Below are positions 8,602 through 17,724 of a stretch of 64,000 nt of DNA, one piece after another. The notes under the pieces were generated by a model that had not been told where the DNA came from, ran no database searches, and saw nothing but the letters and a program-made list of their open reading frames with translations. Positions within the stretch are counted from its first letter, which is position 1, and each line of letters begins with the position of its first letter. This stretch comes from 20CM-2-65-7 sp036505175. GTDB lineage: Bacteria > Gemmatimonadota > Gemmatimonadetes > Gemmatimonadales > GWC2-71-9. The translations under genes and the position numbers were made by a program. The stretch spans positions 62,001 through 126,000 of the forward strand of contig DASXTV010000089.1 of NCBI GenBank assembly GCA_036505175.1. Direction: 5' to 3'.

Positions 8602-9995
8602 ATTACGACGTGATCGTGATCGGCGCGGGAGCCAACGGCCTCGTGACCGCCCACTATCTCGCGCGGGCGGGAAAGCGCGTCCTCGTCGTCGAGCAGCGCC
8701 ATGCGCCCGACCCGTCAGCCGACATCGGATGGGTCCCCAATGCGATCATCCGAGACCTAGGCTTGTCGGGTGGCGGCCTGCGGATCGAGGAACCCGACCC
8801 GTGGATTACCGCGCCCCTCTCGGCGGGAGGCACACTCGAGCTGTCGCGTGATATCGGGCGATCGGCCGAGGCGATCCGGCGGATCAGTCCCGCCGACGCG
8901 GCGCGGTGGCCGGAATTCTGCAAGCGCATGCGCACCCTCGCCGGCGTGTTGCAGCGCCTGTATCTGGTGCCGCCACCCGACATCGAGTCGAACGCTGTCC
9001 GTGAGTTGACGCGCATCGCCGGGCTCGGCCTCTACGTTCGCCGCCTCGGCAAGCAGACCGTCATCGATCTCGCGCGCATCCTGCCGATGTCCATCGCCGA
9101 GCTGCTGGACGACTGGTTCGAGAGCGACGCGTTGAAGGGAGTGCTGGGCGCGCTCGGCGTCTGGCACTTGAAGCAGGGACCGCGCTCGGGGGGCACTGCA
9201 TTCAACTTCCTGCATCATCACGTCGGGAGTCCCGCGGGCGTGTTCCGCCCGGTGCGGTCGAACATGACGCAGATCTTGGCGGAGATGAAGCGTGTGGAAG
9301 TGCGTCGCGGCAGTCGCGCAACTGTCCTCGCGAAGCACGGCCAGGCAACAGGCGTCGTCCTGGAAAAGAGTGGAGAGACGATTCTCGCGCCGCTGGTCGT
9401 ATCAAGCGCCGATCCGCGCGCCACGCTCGACCCCATCGCCATCGAGCTCGATCCCGAATTCGCGCGGGCCGTGGACAACATCAAGGCGCGCGGCGTGGTC
9501 GCGCGCGGAACCCTTACGCTTGATCGCGCGCCAAGCTATGCGAATCTGTGCATCGCGCCCTCCCTCGAGTACCTGGAGCGCGCGTACGACGACGCCAAGT
9601 ACGGGAAAGACTCGACGGGACCGTACGTCGAAGTGCAGCGCACCGATGGGAACCGCCTGGAGCTGCACGTGCAATACGTGCCCTACACCGATGGAACCGC
9701 GAGCGTCCAGCGCCACCAGGCGCTGCAGCAGAACGTCGCGCAGGTGCTCGGCGCACAGAGTAGCCAGGTGAGGCTGCAATCGCCCGACGAGGAGCAGATG
9801 CAGCGCGGCGCCACTGAAGGGCACCTCTACCACGGAGAGCTCACTCTCGACCAAATTCTGTTCATGCGTCCCGTCCCCGGCTGGAGCCGCTATCGCACGC
9901 CGATCGCGGGACTGTATTTGTGCGGCTCGGGGACCCATCCGGGTGGGGGGATTCCCGGAGCAGCAGGTCGCAACGCGGCACGCGAGATCCTATGA
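8598..9995 (+). CDS. PYROXD2-like FAD oxidoreductase (second, divergent paralogue)
   Basis: A 465-residue paralogue of the preceding flavoprotein, sharing IGAGANG at the N terminus, the LERAYDDAKYG stretch in the middle and LCGSGTHPGGGIPGAAG at the C terminus. It differs after the VVEQR strand: the usual R-x-G-G-x-x-x-T-E segment, present in its neighbour, is replaced by a shorter HAPDPSADIGWVPN, and it is about 60 residues shorter overall. The two proteins may form a heteromer with one catalytic subunit. GTG start at 8598 overlaps the preceding stop by 4 nt (GTGA); its stop overlaps the next ATG (ATGA). Confidence 0.86.
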   Translation: MNYDVIVIGAGANGLVTAHYLARAGKRVLVVEQRHAPDPSADIGWVPNAIIRDLGLSGGGLRIEEPDPWITAPLSAGGTLELSRDIGRSAEAIRRISPADAARWPEFCKRMRTLAGVLQRLYLVPPPDIESNAVRELTRIAGLGLYVRRLGKQTVIDLARILPMSIAELLDDWFESDALKGVLGALGVWHLKQGPRSGGTAFNFLHHHVGSPAGVFRPVRSNMTQILAEMKRVEVRRGSRATVLAKHGQATGVVLEKSGETILAPLVVSSADPRATLDPIAIELDPEFARAVDNIKARGVVARGTLTLDRAPSYANLCIAPSLEYLERAYDDAKYGKDSTGPYVEVQRTDGNRLELHVQYVPYTDGTASVQRHQALQQNVAQVLGAQSSQVRLQSPDEEQMQRGATEGHLYHGELTLDQILFMRPVPGWSRYRTPIAGLYLCGSGTHPGGGIPGAAGRNAAREIL

Positions 9996-11110
9996 CATTC
10001 CTCAAGACCGTCGAGATTTACCGGCAGGGGGCCCGCACGCTCGCGGGGCGCTATTACACGGCGCCGGACGTGTTCGCCGAAGAGCAAGAACGAATCTTCC
10101 GCCATCACTGGATCTGCATCGGCCGCGACTCGAGCGTAGCGGCGCCGGGCGAGTACGTCGTCGTCGAAATCGGCGGCGAAAGCATCATCGTGTTGCGCGA
10201 TCAATCAGGCGAGCGACGTGGCTATTACAACGTGTGCCGCCACCGCGGGACACGTCTCTGTGAGGCACCGAACGGACGCCTCTCCGAGACGATCCAGTGC
10301 CCGTATCACGCCTGGACGTATGCCCTCGATGGCCGCCTGATCGGCGCGCCGCACATGAGCGAGGTCGAGGGTTTCGACAAGAAGTCGTATCCACTCCATA
10401 CGGTGGCGGTCGCCGAGTGGGAGGGATTTCTGTTCGTGAATCTGGCGCCAGACGCGGTGGCGGCGGCCCAATGGTTCGCGCCGCTGAGCGGCAGATTCGC
10501 CAACTACAATCTGTCTCGACTGCGCACCGTACGGCGCATCGAGTACGACGTGCGCGCCAACTGGAAGCTGATCCTCCAGAACTACAACGAATGCCTGCAC
10601 TGCCCGACGATCCACCCGGAGCTCTCGACCAAGTTGCCGTATACGAGCGGTGCCAACGATCTGGTCGAAGGGCCGTTTTTGGGCGGCTACATGGAGATCA
10701 AGGCGCCGCACGAGAGCGCGACGATGACGGGCCGCGCCTGCGCGCTGCCGCTGGGCACGTTGGCGCCGGAGGATCGGCGTCGCGCGTTTTACTACGCGCT
10801 GTTTCCCACGATGATGCTCAGCCTGCACCCCGACTACGCCGTGTTCTATACCGTCTGGCCGATGTCGGCGACGCAGTCGCGCGTCATCTGTGAGTGGATG
10901 GTCCATCCCGACGCGCCCGCGGCCGAGGGTTATAACATCCAGGACGCCGAGGAATTCTGGGATCGCACCAACCGGCAGGATTGGCACATCTGCGAGCAGA
11001 GCCAGTTCGGTATCAGCTCGCGCGTCTACGCGCCCGGACCGTACTCGCCACGCGAAAGCATCCCCGCAGCGTGGGACAGGATGTACCTGAGGGCATTTGA
11101 AGGACGTTGA
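9992..11110 (+). CDS. Rieske non-haem iron oxygenase, alpha subunit
   Basis: Oxygenase component of 372 residues. The Rieske cluster ligands are C82-x-H84 and C103-x2-H106 (CRHRG and CPYHAW). The mononuclear iron site is E200-x2-H203-x4-H208 in NYNECLHCPTIHPE. The residue bridging the two metal centres is Glu, where ring-hydroxylating dioxygenases have Asp; the carnitine oxygenase CntA also uses Glu here, which favours a quaternary-amine or N-methyl substrate. No reductase or ferredoxin is in the window, so electrons must come from elsewhere or from one of the adjacent flavoproteins. Fourth gene of the overlapping cassette. Confidence 0.9.
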   Translation: MTFLKTVEIYRQGARTLAGRYYTAPDVFAEEQERIFRHHWICIGRDSSVAAPGEYVVVEIGGESIIVLRDQSGERRGYYNVCRHRGTRLCEAPNGRLSETIQCPYHAWTYALDGRLIGAPHMSEVEGFDKKSYPLHTVAVAEWEGFLFVNLAPDAVAAAQWFAPLSGRFANYNLSRLRTVRRIEYDVRANWKLILQNYNECLHCPTIHPELSTKLPYTSGANDLVEGPFLGGYMEIKAPHESATMTGRACALPLGTLAPEDRRRAFYYALFPTMMLSLHPDYAVFYTVWPMSATQSRVICEWMVHPDAPAAEGYNIQDAEEFWDRTNRQDWHICEQSQFGISSRVYAPGPYSPRESIPAAWDRMYLRAFEGR

Positions 11111-12359
11111 AGCGATCCTGAAGGAAGTCGCGGAACGCCTCAAGGACAACTACCCATACGGCGATCCGCTGTACGCGGGCCAGATGCTCAAGCCACCGCA
11201 CGACGTGGCGCGCCGCGCGTACGAGATGGCCCTCAAGATCAATCCCAACAACCATGCGCTCGACGGCGGCCGCGCGAGCTCCGCGATGGAGAAAGAAGCC
11301 GTCGCCGCGCTGGCGCGCATGATCGGCTGGGATACGCACCTCGGCCACCTCTGCAGCGGCGGCACCATGGCGAACCTCGAGGCGCTGTGGGTCGCGGGAC
11401 AGCTCCATCCGGGCAAAGTGGTCCTCGCGTCGACGCAGGCGCACTACACCCATCAGCGGATCGCAGGCGTGCTCGGCGTACCGTTCGAGACGATTGCCTG
11501 TGATCGCCGGGGCCGGATGGATGTGCAGGCGCTCGAGCAGCGCCTGGCCGCGGGCGGCGTCGGCACCGTCGTCGCTACGCTGGGGACGACGGCGACGGGC
11601 GCCGTGGACCCGCTCGATGCGATCGTCGACCTACGCGACCGCTACGATTTCCGGATCCACGCCGATGCCGCGTACGGCGGCTACTTCCTGCTCGTCAAGG
11701 ATCTCGCCGCGGAGACCCGCCGCGCGTTTGACCGGATCGCCGAGGCAGTGTCTGTCGTGATTGATCCGCACAAGCATGGACTGCAGCCGTACGGGTGCGG
11801 CTGCGTGTTGTTCCGCGATCCGGGGGTGGGCCGACTGTACCGCCACGACTCGCCGTACACCTACTTCACGTCGACCGACATGCATCTGGGCGAGATCTCG
11901 CTCGAGTGCTCGCGCCCGGGCGCCGCGGCCGTGGCGCTGTGGGCAACGCAGCGGCTGTTTCCGCTCGTTCCAGACGGCGAATTCGCGAAGGGGCTGGCGA
12001 GCGGCCGGGCGGCCGCATTGGATCTCTACGAGCGCGTGCGTCAAGATGGGCGGTTCGTGACCGGCTCGGCGCCGGAGCTCGACATCATTGTCTGGGCCCC
12101 GCGTGCCAAGCGGATCGGCGACGCGTCCGCCCTCTCGCAGCGCATTTTTGCCGAGGCCGCCAAGCGGCAGCTGCATCTCGCGATCGTCACGCTGCCCGTC
12201 CAATTGATCGACGTGCAAGACATGGAACGCGACGGCGACACGATCGTCTGCCTGCGCTCCGTTTTGATGAAGCCGGAGCACCGTGCGTGGGCGGACCGGA
12301 TCTGGGCGATTCTGGATGAGGCGACGAACGCGGCACGCGTAAAGCGATTCACAGGCTGA
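11097..12359 (+). CDS. PLP-dependent group II amino-acid decarboxylase-like enzyme
   Basis: A 420-residue fold type I PLP enzyme related to aspartate, glutamate and tyrosine decarboxylases. It has the phosphate-binding HLCSGGTMANLEAL (about 84-97), ring-stacking histidine H116 (AHYTH), cofactor aspartate D190 in HADAAYGG and the Schiff-base lysine K226 in DPHKHG. The TTG start at 11097, with TGAGG just upstream, lies inside the last codons of the Rieske gene (14-nt overlap). As last gene of the cassette it may decarboxylate the amino acid produced or consumed by the demethylating enzymes; the substrate is not readable from sequence. Confidence 0.88.
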   Translation: MKDVEAILKEVAERLKDNYPYGDPLYAGQMLKPPHDVARRAYEMALKINPNNHALDGGRASSAMEKEAVAALARMIGWDTHLGHLCSGGTMANLEALWVAGQLHPGKVVLASTQAHYTHQRIAGVLGVPFETIACDRRGRMDVQALEQRLAAGGVGTVVATLGTTATGAVDPLDAIVDLRDRYDFRIHADAAYGGYFLLVKDLAAETRRAFDRIAEAVSVVIDPHKHGLQPYGCGCVLFRDPGVGRLYRHDSPYTYFTSTDMHLGEISLECSRPGAAAVALWATQRLFPLVPDGEFAKGLASGRAAALDLYERVRQDGRFVTGSAPELDIIVWAPRAKRIGDASALSQRIFAEAAKRQLHLAIVTLPVQLIDVQDMERDGDTIVCLRSVLMKPEHRAWADRIWAILDEATNAARVKRFTG

Positions 12360-12423
12360 AGCCTCTGCTCGGCAAACACTGTCCTTAAGGACAGCGCCTG
12401 CCGAGCACACTCTTCAGCGTGTG
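12353..12423. repeat. Tripartite hairpin repeat, copy A
   Basis: Hairpin AGGCT-GA-AGCCT (12353-12364); closing stem GCTCGGC/GCCGAGC (12367-12373 with 12400-12406) around a perfect 16-bp palindrome CTGTCCTTAAGGACAG (12379-12394); then an imperfect hairpin with TC loop (12406-12423, CACAC/GTGTG arms). It fills the gap between two convergent genes, so it could also act as a bidirectional transcription stop. The core GTCCTTAAGGAC is identical in copy B. Confidence 0.82.
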
Positions 12424-14576
12424 GATAGATCGCTCGAGAGCCTCAGGATGAGATTGCGACCCGGGTCGAACGCGAACTCCTTGTAGCGGCTCAGGAAGCT
12501 CTTGTAGCGCTGATTCAGCGCATTGCGCAGCGCGATGTCGAGGCGCATCGCCCGGCCGAACATTCGCACATCCGTTCCGCCGTTCACATGCAGGAGGGTG
12601 TACCCTGCCGTCGGAATGTCGAGGGGGTTGAGCCGGTCGGGACGCGCGTACGCGTCCACATCCAGGTTGAATCGATCCCGCCAGCCGAATCCAAGCGTGA
12701 CGCGGCGCGGCGGGAGCAGCGGCAGCGGCTCGTGCGCCGTCAGATTCGTCCCGCGCACCGCCTCGACGCGGCCGCGCGCCACCAGGCCGCGCGCGATTTC
12801 CGCTTCGACCAGCGCTTCGGCGCCGAGCATCTCGGCCTCCGCCTGCCCGTACTGATACACGCGTAACGAATCGATGAACACGGCGGTCGGCGTGATGTAG
12901 ATGTAGTCTGACATGCGGTTGTGATAGGCGGCCAGCTCGACGCGCGCGCGACGGCCGCTCCAGCGCACCCCCAGATCGACGCCGCGGCTCGCTTCCGGCT
13001 TGAGCGTCGAGTCGCCCAGCTCGTAGCGCGCCTCGCCGATATGGGGACCATTCGCGAACAGCTCGAACAGCGTGGGCGCCCGCCACGCTCTACCCAGATT
13101 CATGCTGAGCGATAGTCTCGCGGCCGGCGTGAACACCAGCCCCGCGTTCCCGGACCACGCCTGCGAATTGCGATCCTGCGCGACAACGCCGAGTGAATCG
13201 TCGCGCTCGGCGCTGAGGCGGCGCGCATCGGCCCGCAGCCCGGCCAGCAACGTCCAGCGTCCTGCTCCAGGGGTCCATTGCTCGAACGCGAACGCGGCCC
13301 CGGAGATCGTGCTGGCGTCGGGGACGATCGGCTCGCGCCCACTGGCGTCGTTCGTCTGTCCGATCGTCGTGAGGCCGAACGTCAGGCCACGCCGATGCAG
13401 CAGCATGTCGAGTGAGGCCGTCTGGAGCAACAGGTTGAATGCCTCGGATTCAGTGCCGGTGGTGTCATCGGCCAGCTCGATCAGCGAGTGCCGTTGGACC
13501 TGTGCCTTCGCTTCCAGCCGCCAGTCCCCCCACGGCCGCTGGCCGGTGATCTGGACGCGCTCGTCCCCGGCTTTGCGTTCCGGCCCGCCCTCCTCACCGG
13601 GAGGCGCATTCGCCTCCAACAGTTTGAACTCACCGCCGTAATGCACGACGCGCACGCCGAGGCTGCTGCCCGAAGGCCAGCGCCAGCCGGCGGCCGCTTC
13701 TCCATTGAATGCTCCGAAGCCAGTGTTGTCGAGCTCGCCCGCCGGGGTGTGGAGGTTACCTGACCCACGCCCGATGGCGTTGACTCGCCAGCCCATGTTG
13801 CCGCGCGCGCCTTCGATCCGCGCACCCGCACCGACTTCGATGTTGTTGCTGGCCGCTGAAACCATGAAGCCCGTGCGGATGAAGCCGGGTCCACCGGCAG
13901 CGTCGGGGAGCTGGTCGGGGATCACATTGATGACGCCGCCCAGCGCGTCCGAGCCGTACAGCACGCTCGCGGGGCCGCGAATCAGCTCGACCCGCCGCAC
14001 AAACGCGGTCTCAACCGATGGGCCGTCCTCGTCGCTCCAAGAGTAGTCCTCGAGGCGGCTGCCGTTTTCCAGCACCAGGACGCGTGGACCGGAGAATCCT
14101 CGGATTACCGGTTTTCCAATTTGGGCGCCGGTGCTGATCGTGCGCGCGCCGGGCAGCGCCTCGACGACGTGGGCAAGCGACACGCCCTGCGCCTGCCGCA
14201 GTTCGTCGCCGGCCAGGGCGGAAGCAGGCAGCGGGGAACTTTCGGATGCAAGCGCTTGCCGCGTGGCGGTCACGGTGACCGGCTCGAGTCGAAATGCGCT
14301 CGGCGTGAGCACGATCTCGAGGGCCGGAGGCGCCTGGCCGGCACCCACGGCGATTTCCCGCACTGCCGGCGCAAAGCCGTGCCGCCGGACCGCCAGCGTA
14401 TAGCGCCCGGGCGCGAGCTCGATCCGAAACGCACCGGCGTCCGACGCGGTGACACTGCGGCCAAGTTCGGTGACTTCGATGATGGCTTGCGGGATTGCCT
14501 GGCCGCTGTTGTCGACGACGCGCCCGCTGACGGTGTCCGCCGCTACCAAGACGGCGGAGACGAGTAGGGGGAACAT
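12414..14576 (-). CDS. TonB-dependent outer-membrane receptor
   Basis: A 720-residue outer-membrane gated channel. Residues 1-13 are a signal peptide (MFPLLVSAVLVAA). Residues about 15-95 are a carboxypeptidase-regulatory-like domain (VSGRVVDNSGQAIPQA). The plug follows (about 110-225) with VIRGFSGPRVLVLENGSR and VELIRGPASVLYGSDALGGVINV, and the 22-strand barrel fills the rest. It begins 3 bp after the stop of the upstream ABC permease, so it is the last gene of the efflux-type operon 18852-12414. The ligand is unknown; the genetic link to a MacAB-like transporter is the main clue. Confidence 0.92.
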   Translation of the reverse strand: MFPLLVSAVLVAADTVSGRVVDNSGQAIPQAIIEVTELGRSVTASDAGAFRIELAPGRYTLAVRRHGFAPAVREIAVGAGQAPPALEIVLTPSAFRLEPVTVTATRQALASESSPLPASALAGDELRQAQGVSLAHVVEALPGARTISTGAQIGKPVIRGFSGPRVLVLENGSRLEDYSWSDEDGPSVETAFVRRVELIRGPASVLYGSDALGGVINVIPDQLPDAAGGPGFIRTGFMVSAASNNIEVGAGARIEGARGNMGWRVNAIGRGSGNLHTPAGELDNTGFGAFNGEAAAGWRWPSGSSLGVRVVHYGGEFKLLEANAPPGEEGGPERKAGDERVQITGQRPWGDWRLEAKAQVQRHSLIELADDTTGTESEAFNLLLQTASLDMLLHRRGLTFGLTTIGQTNDASGREPIVPDASTISGAAFAFEQWTPGAGRWTLLAGLRADARRLSAERDDSLGVVAQDRNSQAWSGNAGLVFTPAARLSLSMNLGRAWRAPTLFELFANGPHIGEARYELGDSTLKPEASRGVDLGVRWSGRRARVELAAYHNRMSDYIYITPTAVFIDSLRVYQYGQAEAEMLGAEALVEAEIARGLVARGRVEAVRGTNLTAHEPLPLLPPRRVTLGFGWRDRFNLDVDAYARPDRLNPLDIPTAGYTLLHVNGGTDVRMFGRAMRLDIALRNALNQRYKSFLSRYKEFAFDPGRNLILRLSSDLSTR

Positions 14577-14579
14577 GGC

Positions 14580-15824
14580 CTAAAAACTAATCGCTTCGAT
14601 CGGATCCAGCTTCGCCGCCCGCCGCGCGGGATACCACCCAAACAGCAGGCCCACAGCCAGGGCGAAGATCACGGCCAGGATGACGCCCGCGACGCTTACC
14701 GGAATGACGAACGGCTTGCCGAACTGGCGGCCGATGAGCTCCGTGATGATCGTCAGCCCCGCGCCGCCGGCGATGCCGAGCACGGCACCCAGGAATGCGA
14801 GCGTCAGCGACTCCGCCAGGAACAGGCGCATGATCGCCCCGTCATCGGCCCCGAGCGCCTTACGAATGCCGATTTCATGCACGCGCTCGCGCACCGCGAT
14901 CAGGAGCACGCTGAACAGTCCGATGCCGCCCACGACCAGCGTCACCCCGGCGATCGTGAACATCACCGCATTCCATCCGCCGAGGATGTTGTCCGCCATG
15001 GCCAGATTCGACAGCACCTCGGCGGCCTGGTTGTCGATGGTGAAGTCCTCGGTGCCCCCGTGGCGTTGCCGTACGAGCGCCGTGCCCCGCCGCAGGACGT
15101 CACCAAATCGGGCCGACTGGCTGGCCGTCACGAGCGCCTCGTCTACGCGGCCTTCGCCCTTGGTGTAGCGGGTGATGTAAGTGTACGGGATGTAGATGCG
15201 CCGGCCGACGAAGCTGAAGTCCGCCGGAATGATGTCGAACTCGATCGGCGCGACGAGGCCGATAACCAGAAACCGCACACCGTCGATTGTGATCGTCTTC
15301 CCGACCGGTGCCGTGTTCCCGAACAGATTGTGGGACATCTCCTCACCAATCACGGCGACGCGTGCCCGGTTGGTGACGTCGAGCGGCCGAATGCTCCGAC
15401 CAGCCACGATCCGCCAATTGCGAATCTCGAGATAGCCGGCATCGACGCCATCGATGCGTACTCGCCGGCGATCGGCGGGCGCGTTCACGACCTGCTCGTC
15501 CCCCCAGTTGCGACCTTGCACACTCGCCACACCGGGAAGCGCGCGCAGCGCCTCGAGGTCGGTGATGCGCATCCCCGTATGGCGCAATGCGGCCGCCCCC
15601 TTGGCGTCCGAGCGCGGCCCCTGATCGTTGATGAAGAAGCTGCGCGACAACCCCATGGAGATGAGGTCGTCGTACACGAGCGTCTGCATGGCCGACGCGA
15701 GCGACGTCATGGACACGACCGACGCCGCGCCGAACACGATGCCCGAGAGTGTGAGCAGGGAGCGCAGCTTGTGCCCGCGGATCTCCCGCAATGCGTCGCC
15801 GATCAGTTCGAGCCAGTCACGCAT
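14580..15824 (-). CDS. MacB-type ABC transporter permease (second)
   Basis: A 414-residue FtsX/MacB permease without a fused ATPase. One transmembrane helix near residues 20-45 (LRSLLTLSGIVFGAASVVSM), a periplasmic MacB_PCD domain to about 270, then three membrane helices (GVTLVVGGIGLFSVLLIAV, GAVLGIAGGAGLTIITEL, VAGVILAVIFALAVGLLFGWYPARRAAKL). The PARRAAKLDPIEA ending is the family signature. It overlaps the first permease by 8 bp and is clearly different from it in sequence, so the pair probably forms a heterodimer energised by the ATPase at 17040. Confidence 0.92.
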   Translation of the reverse strand: MRDWLELIGDALREIRGHKLRSLLTLSGIVFGAASVVSMTSLASAMQTLVYDDLISMGLSRSFFINDQGPRSDAKGAAALRHTGMRITDLEALRALPGVASVQGRNWGDEQVVNAPADRRRVRIDGVDAGYLEIRNWRIVAGRSIRPLDVTNRARVAVIGEEMSHNLFGNTAPVGKTITIDGVRFLVIGLVAPIEFDIIPADFSFVGRRIYIPYTYITRYTKGEGRVDEALVTASQSARFGDVLRRGTALVRQRHGGTEDFTIDNQAAEVLSNLAMADNILGGWNAVMFTIAGVTLVVGGIGLFSVLLIAVRERVHEIGIRKALGADDGAIMRLFLAESLTLAFLGAVLGIAGGAGLTIITELIGRQFGKPFVIPVSVAGVILAVIFALAVGLLFGWYPARRAAKLDPIEAISF

Positions 15825-17043
15825 AGCGCAGCGCCTCGACGGGCGACAGCCGCGCCGCGCGCAGCGCGGGAAACAGCCCGGCGACCAGGCCCACGCTCAG
15901 CGCCGTGACGATCGAGACAGTCGCAATGAAGGGGCTCACCACCGCCGGCATCTGCATGAAATGCGCGACGACACCCGTGAGCGCGGCCCCGAGTCCCAGG
16001 CCCATCAGGCCGCCGATGACCGTCACGACGAGCACTTCCGCGAGCACGTGCGCGAAGATGCCGGCCGTTGTCGCGCCGAGCGCCATGCGGGTCCCGAATT
16101 CCCGCACGCGCTCCACGACCGAGGCGAGCAGAATGTTCGCGATGACGATGCCGCCCGTGACGAGCGAGACGATGCCGACGACGAGGAAGATGAAGTTGAA
16201 GAGCAGCAGGAACTGACCAGACTGCTGGCCGGCCCCCTGCCCCGAGGCGCGGATATCGAAGTCCTCGACGCCGTGGCGCGCATAGAGCAGGCTGCGCACC
16301 TGCGCCTGCGCCGCCGTGCCGCCGACGCCGGGACGCGCCTTGAGCGTGAGGAAATCGAGATGATCGTTGGCGCTGTACTGCGTGATCGCCGTCGAAATCG
16401 GGATATACGCGCGCTCGTTGCGATACTCGAGCGCGTTGTCCTCCCAGGCGGCGAAGTAGAACTCTTCGCGCTCGAGGACACCCACCACGCGATAGCTCTT
16501 GTTATCGATGCTCACGATCTTGCCGAGCGCCTGACTCGCACCCCCGAAGAGCGAATCGGCGTATTTCCAGCCCAGCACCGTCACGCGCGCCTGATGCAGC
16601 ACGTCGAGATCGCTGAGGTAGCGGCCGACGAGCGGCTTGATGTCGTTGATGGCCATGTACGCGGGGACGGTCCCGATCACCTGGCCGTCGAACGACGTGT
16701 TGCCCGCGCGATACGAGAGCCGCCGCCCCCACCCGGGACTCACCGCCGCGAGCGCGCCGGCGCGGTCGCGCAGGTACTGCGCATCCCGGAACGTCAAGCG
16801 CTTCGACGCCAGCTCGCGGGCGCCGGGGTGCGCAGAGGACTCGCGGTCGGAGACGATGATCGTGCCGCGGCCCCCCACCTCGTTGAGGAACTGCTCGGTC
16901 AGCGCCGTCTGACCGCCGAACAAGGCCAGCACCGTCACGATACTCGCGGTGCCCAGGATCAAACCGAGCAGCGAGAGCAGCGTCTGACCCCAGTGGCGGC
17001 GCGCTTCGTCGAGGCCGGTGAGCAGCGACTCGACGAGATTCAC
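15817..17043 (-). CDS. MacB-type ABC transporter permease (first)
   Basis: A 408-residue MacB/FtsX permease: first helix about residues 20-45 (LLSLLGLILGTASIVTVLALF), periplasmic domain to about 270, three C-terminal helices, and the ending LFPALRAARLSPVEALRYA. Its start overlaps the stop of the ATPase gene (ATGA). Together with the second permease, the ATPase and the membrane-fusion lipoprotein it forms a MacAB-like tripartite exporter or mechanotransmission system. Usual MacB proteins fuse ATPase and permease; here the parts are separate and the permease is duplicated. Confidence 0.92.
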   Translation of the reverse strand: MNLVESLLTGLDEARRHWGQTLLSLLGLILGTASIVTVLALFGGQTALTEQFLNEVGGRGTIIVSDRESSAHPGARELASKRLTFRDAQYLRDRAGALAAVSPGWGRRLSYRAGNTSFDGQVIGTVPAYMAINDIKPLVGRYLSDLDVLHQARVTVLGWKYADSLFGGASQALGKIVSIDNKSYRVVGVLEREEFYFAAWEDNALEYRNERAYIPISTAITQYSANDHLDFLTLKARPGVGGTAAQAQVRSLLYARHGVEDFDIRASGQGAGQQSGQFLLLFNFIFLVVGIVSLVTGGIVIANILLASVVERVREFGTRMALGATTAGIFAHVLAEVLVVTVIGGLMGLGLGAALTGVVAHFMQMPAVVSPFIATVSIVTALSVGLVAGLFPALRAARLSPVEALRYA

Positions 17044-17705
17044 ACCACGCGCCCGTCGCTCATCTGGATCACACGCTCGGCACGCGCCGCGACGCCGGGA
17101 TCGTGCGTCACCAGCACGATCGTGTGGCCCGCGGCATGAAGCTCGGCAAAGGTCGCCAGGACTTCGCTGCCGGCGTTCGAATCGAGGTTCCCGGTGGGCT
17201 CGTCCGCCATGAGGATCGCGGGCTCGCCGACGAGCGCGCGCGCAATCGCGACCCGCTGGCGCTCGCCACCGGACAGCTCATCGGGACGGTGGCCGATGCG
17301 GTGCGAGAGACCCAGGCGCTCGAGAAGCTTGTGTGCGCGCGCGCGGCGCTCACCCCGCGGCACGCCGCCGCGGTACTTCAGCGGCAGTGCCACGTTCTCT
17401 TCGACAGTCAGCCGGGGCATCAGATTGAATGTTTGAAAGACGAAGCCGACTTTGCGATTGCGGACCTGCGCCAGACGCTTGCCAGACAACGCGCCCACGT
17501 CCTCGCCATCGAGCTGATAGCTGCCGGCCGTGGGCGTGTCGAGACAACCGAGGATGTGCATCAACGTGCTTTTGCCAGAACCCGACGGTCCGGTGATCGC
17601 GACGTACTCGCCGGCGACGATCCGGGCGTCGACGCCCCGCAACGCCTGCACGTCGACCTGCCCGAGCCGATAGGTTTTCTCCAAACCATCTGCGACTATC
17701 AGCAT
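17040..17705 (-). CDS. ABC transporter ATP-binding protein (LolD/MacB type)
   Basis: A 221-residue ATPase with Walker A GPSGSGKST (39-47), Q-loop VFQTFNLMP, signature LSGGERQRVAIARAL, Walker B ILMADEPTGNLD and switch histidine VTHD. The size and GNLD motif are typical of the LolD/MacB/FtsE group that drives type VII ABC permeases. Start at 17705 (MLIVADGLEKTY) gives the normal N terminus. It follows the MacA-like gene by 19 bp and overlaps the first permease. Confidence 0.95.
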   Translation of the reverse strand: MLIVADGLEKTYRLGQVDVQALRGVDARIVAGEYVAITGPSGSGKSTLMHILGCLDTPTAGSYQLDGEDVGALSGKRLAQVRNRKVGFVFQTFNLMPRLTVEENVALPLKYRGGVPRGERRARAHKLLERLGLSHRIGHRPDELSGGERQRVAIARALVGEPAILMADEPTGNLDSNAGSEVLATFAELHAAGHTIVLVTHDPGVAARAERVIQMSDGRVV

Positions 17706-17724
17706 GATCGGTGTGATCTGCGGC

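Noticed and set aside
8598..9995. Carotenoid biosynthesis role for the phytoene-desaturase-like genes
   Set aside because: No phytoene synthase, prenyltransferase or cyclase nearby and the cassette partners point to amine chemistry.
15628..17139. A 503-residue plus-strand frame over the permeases
   Set aside because: Antisense shadow, rich in Arg/Asp/Glu, with membrane permease motifs on the other strand.
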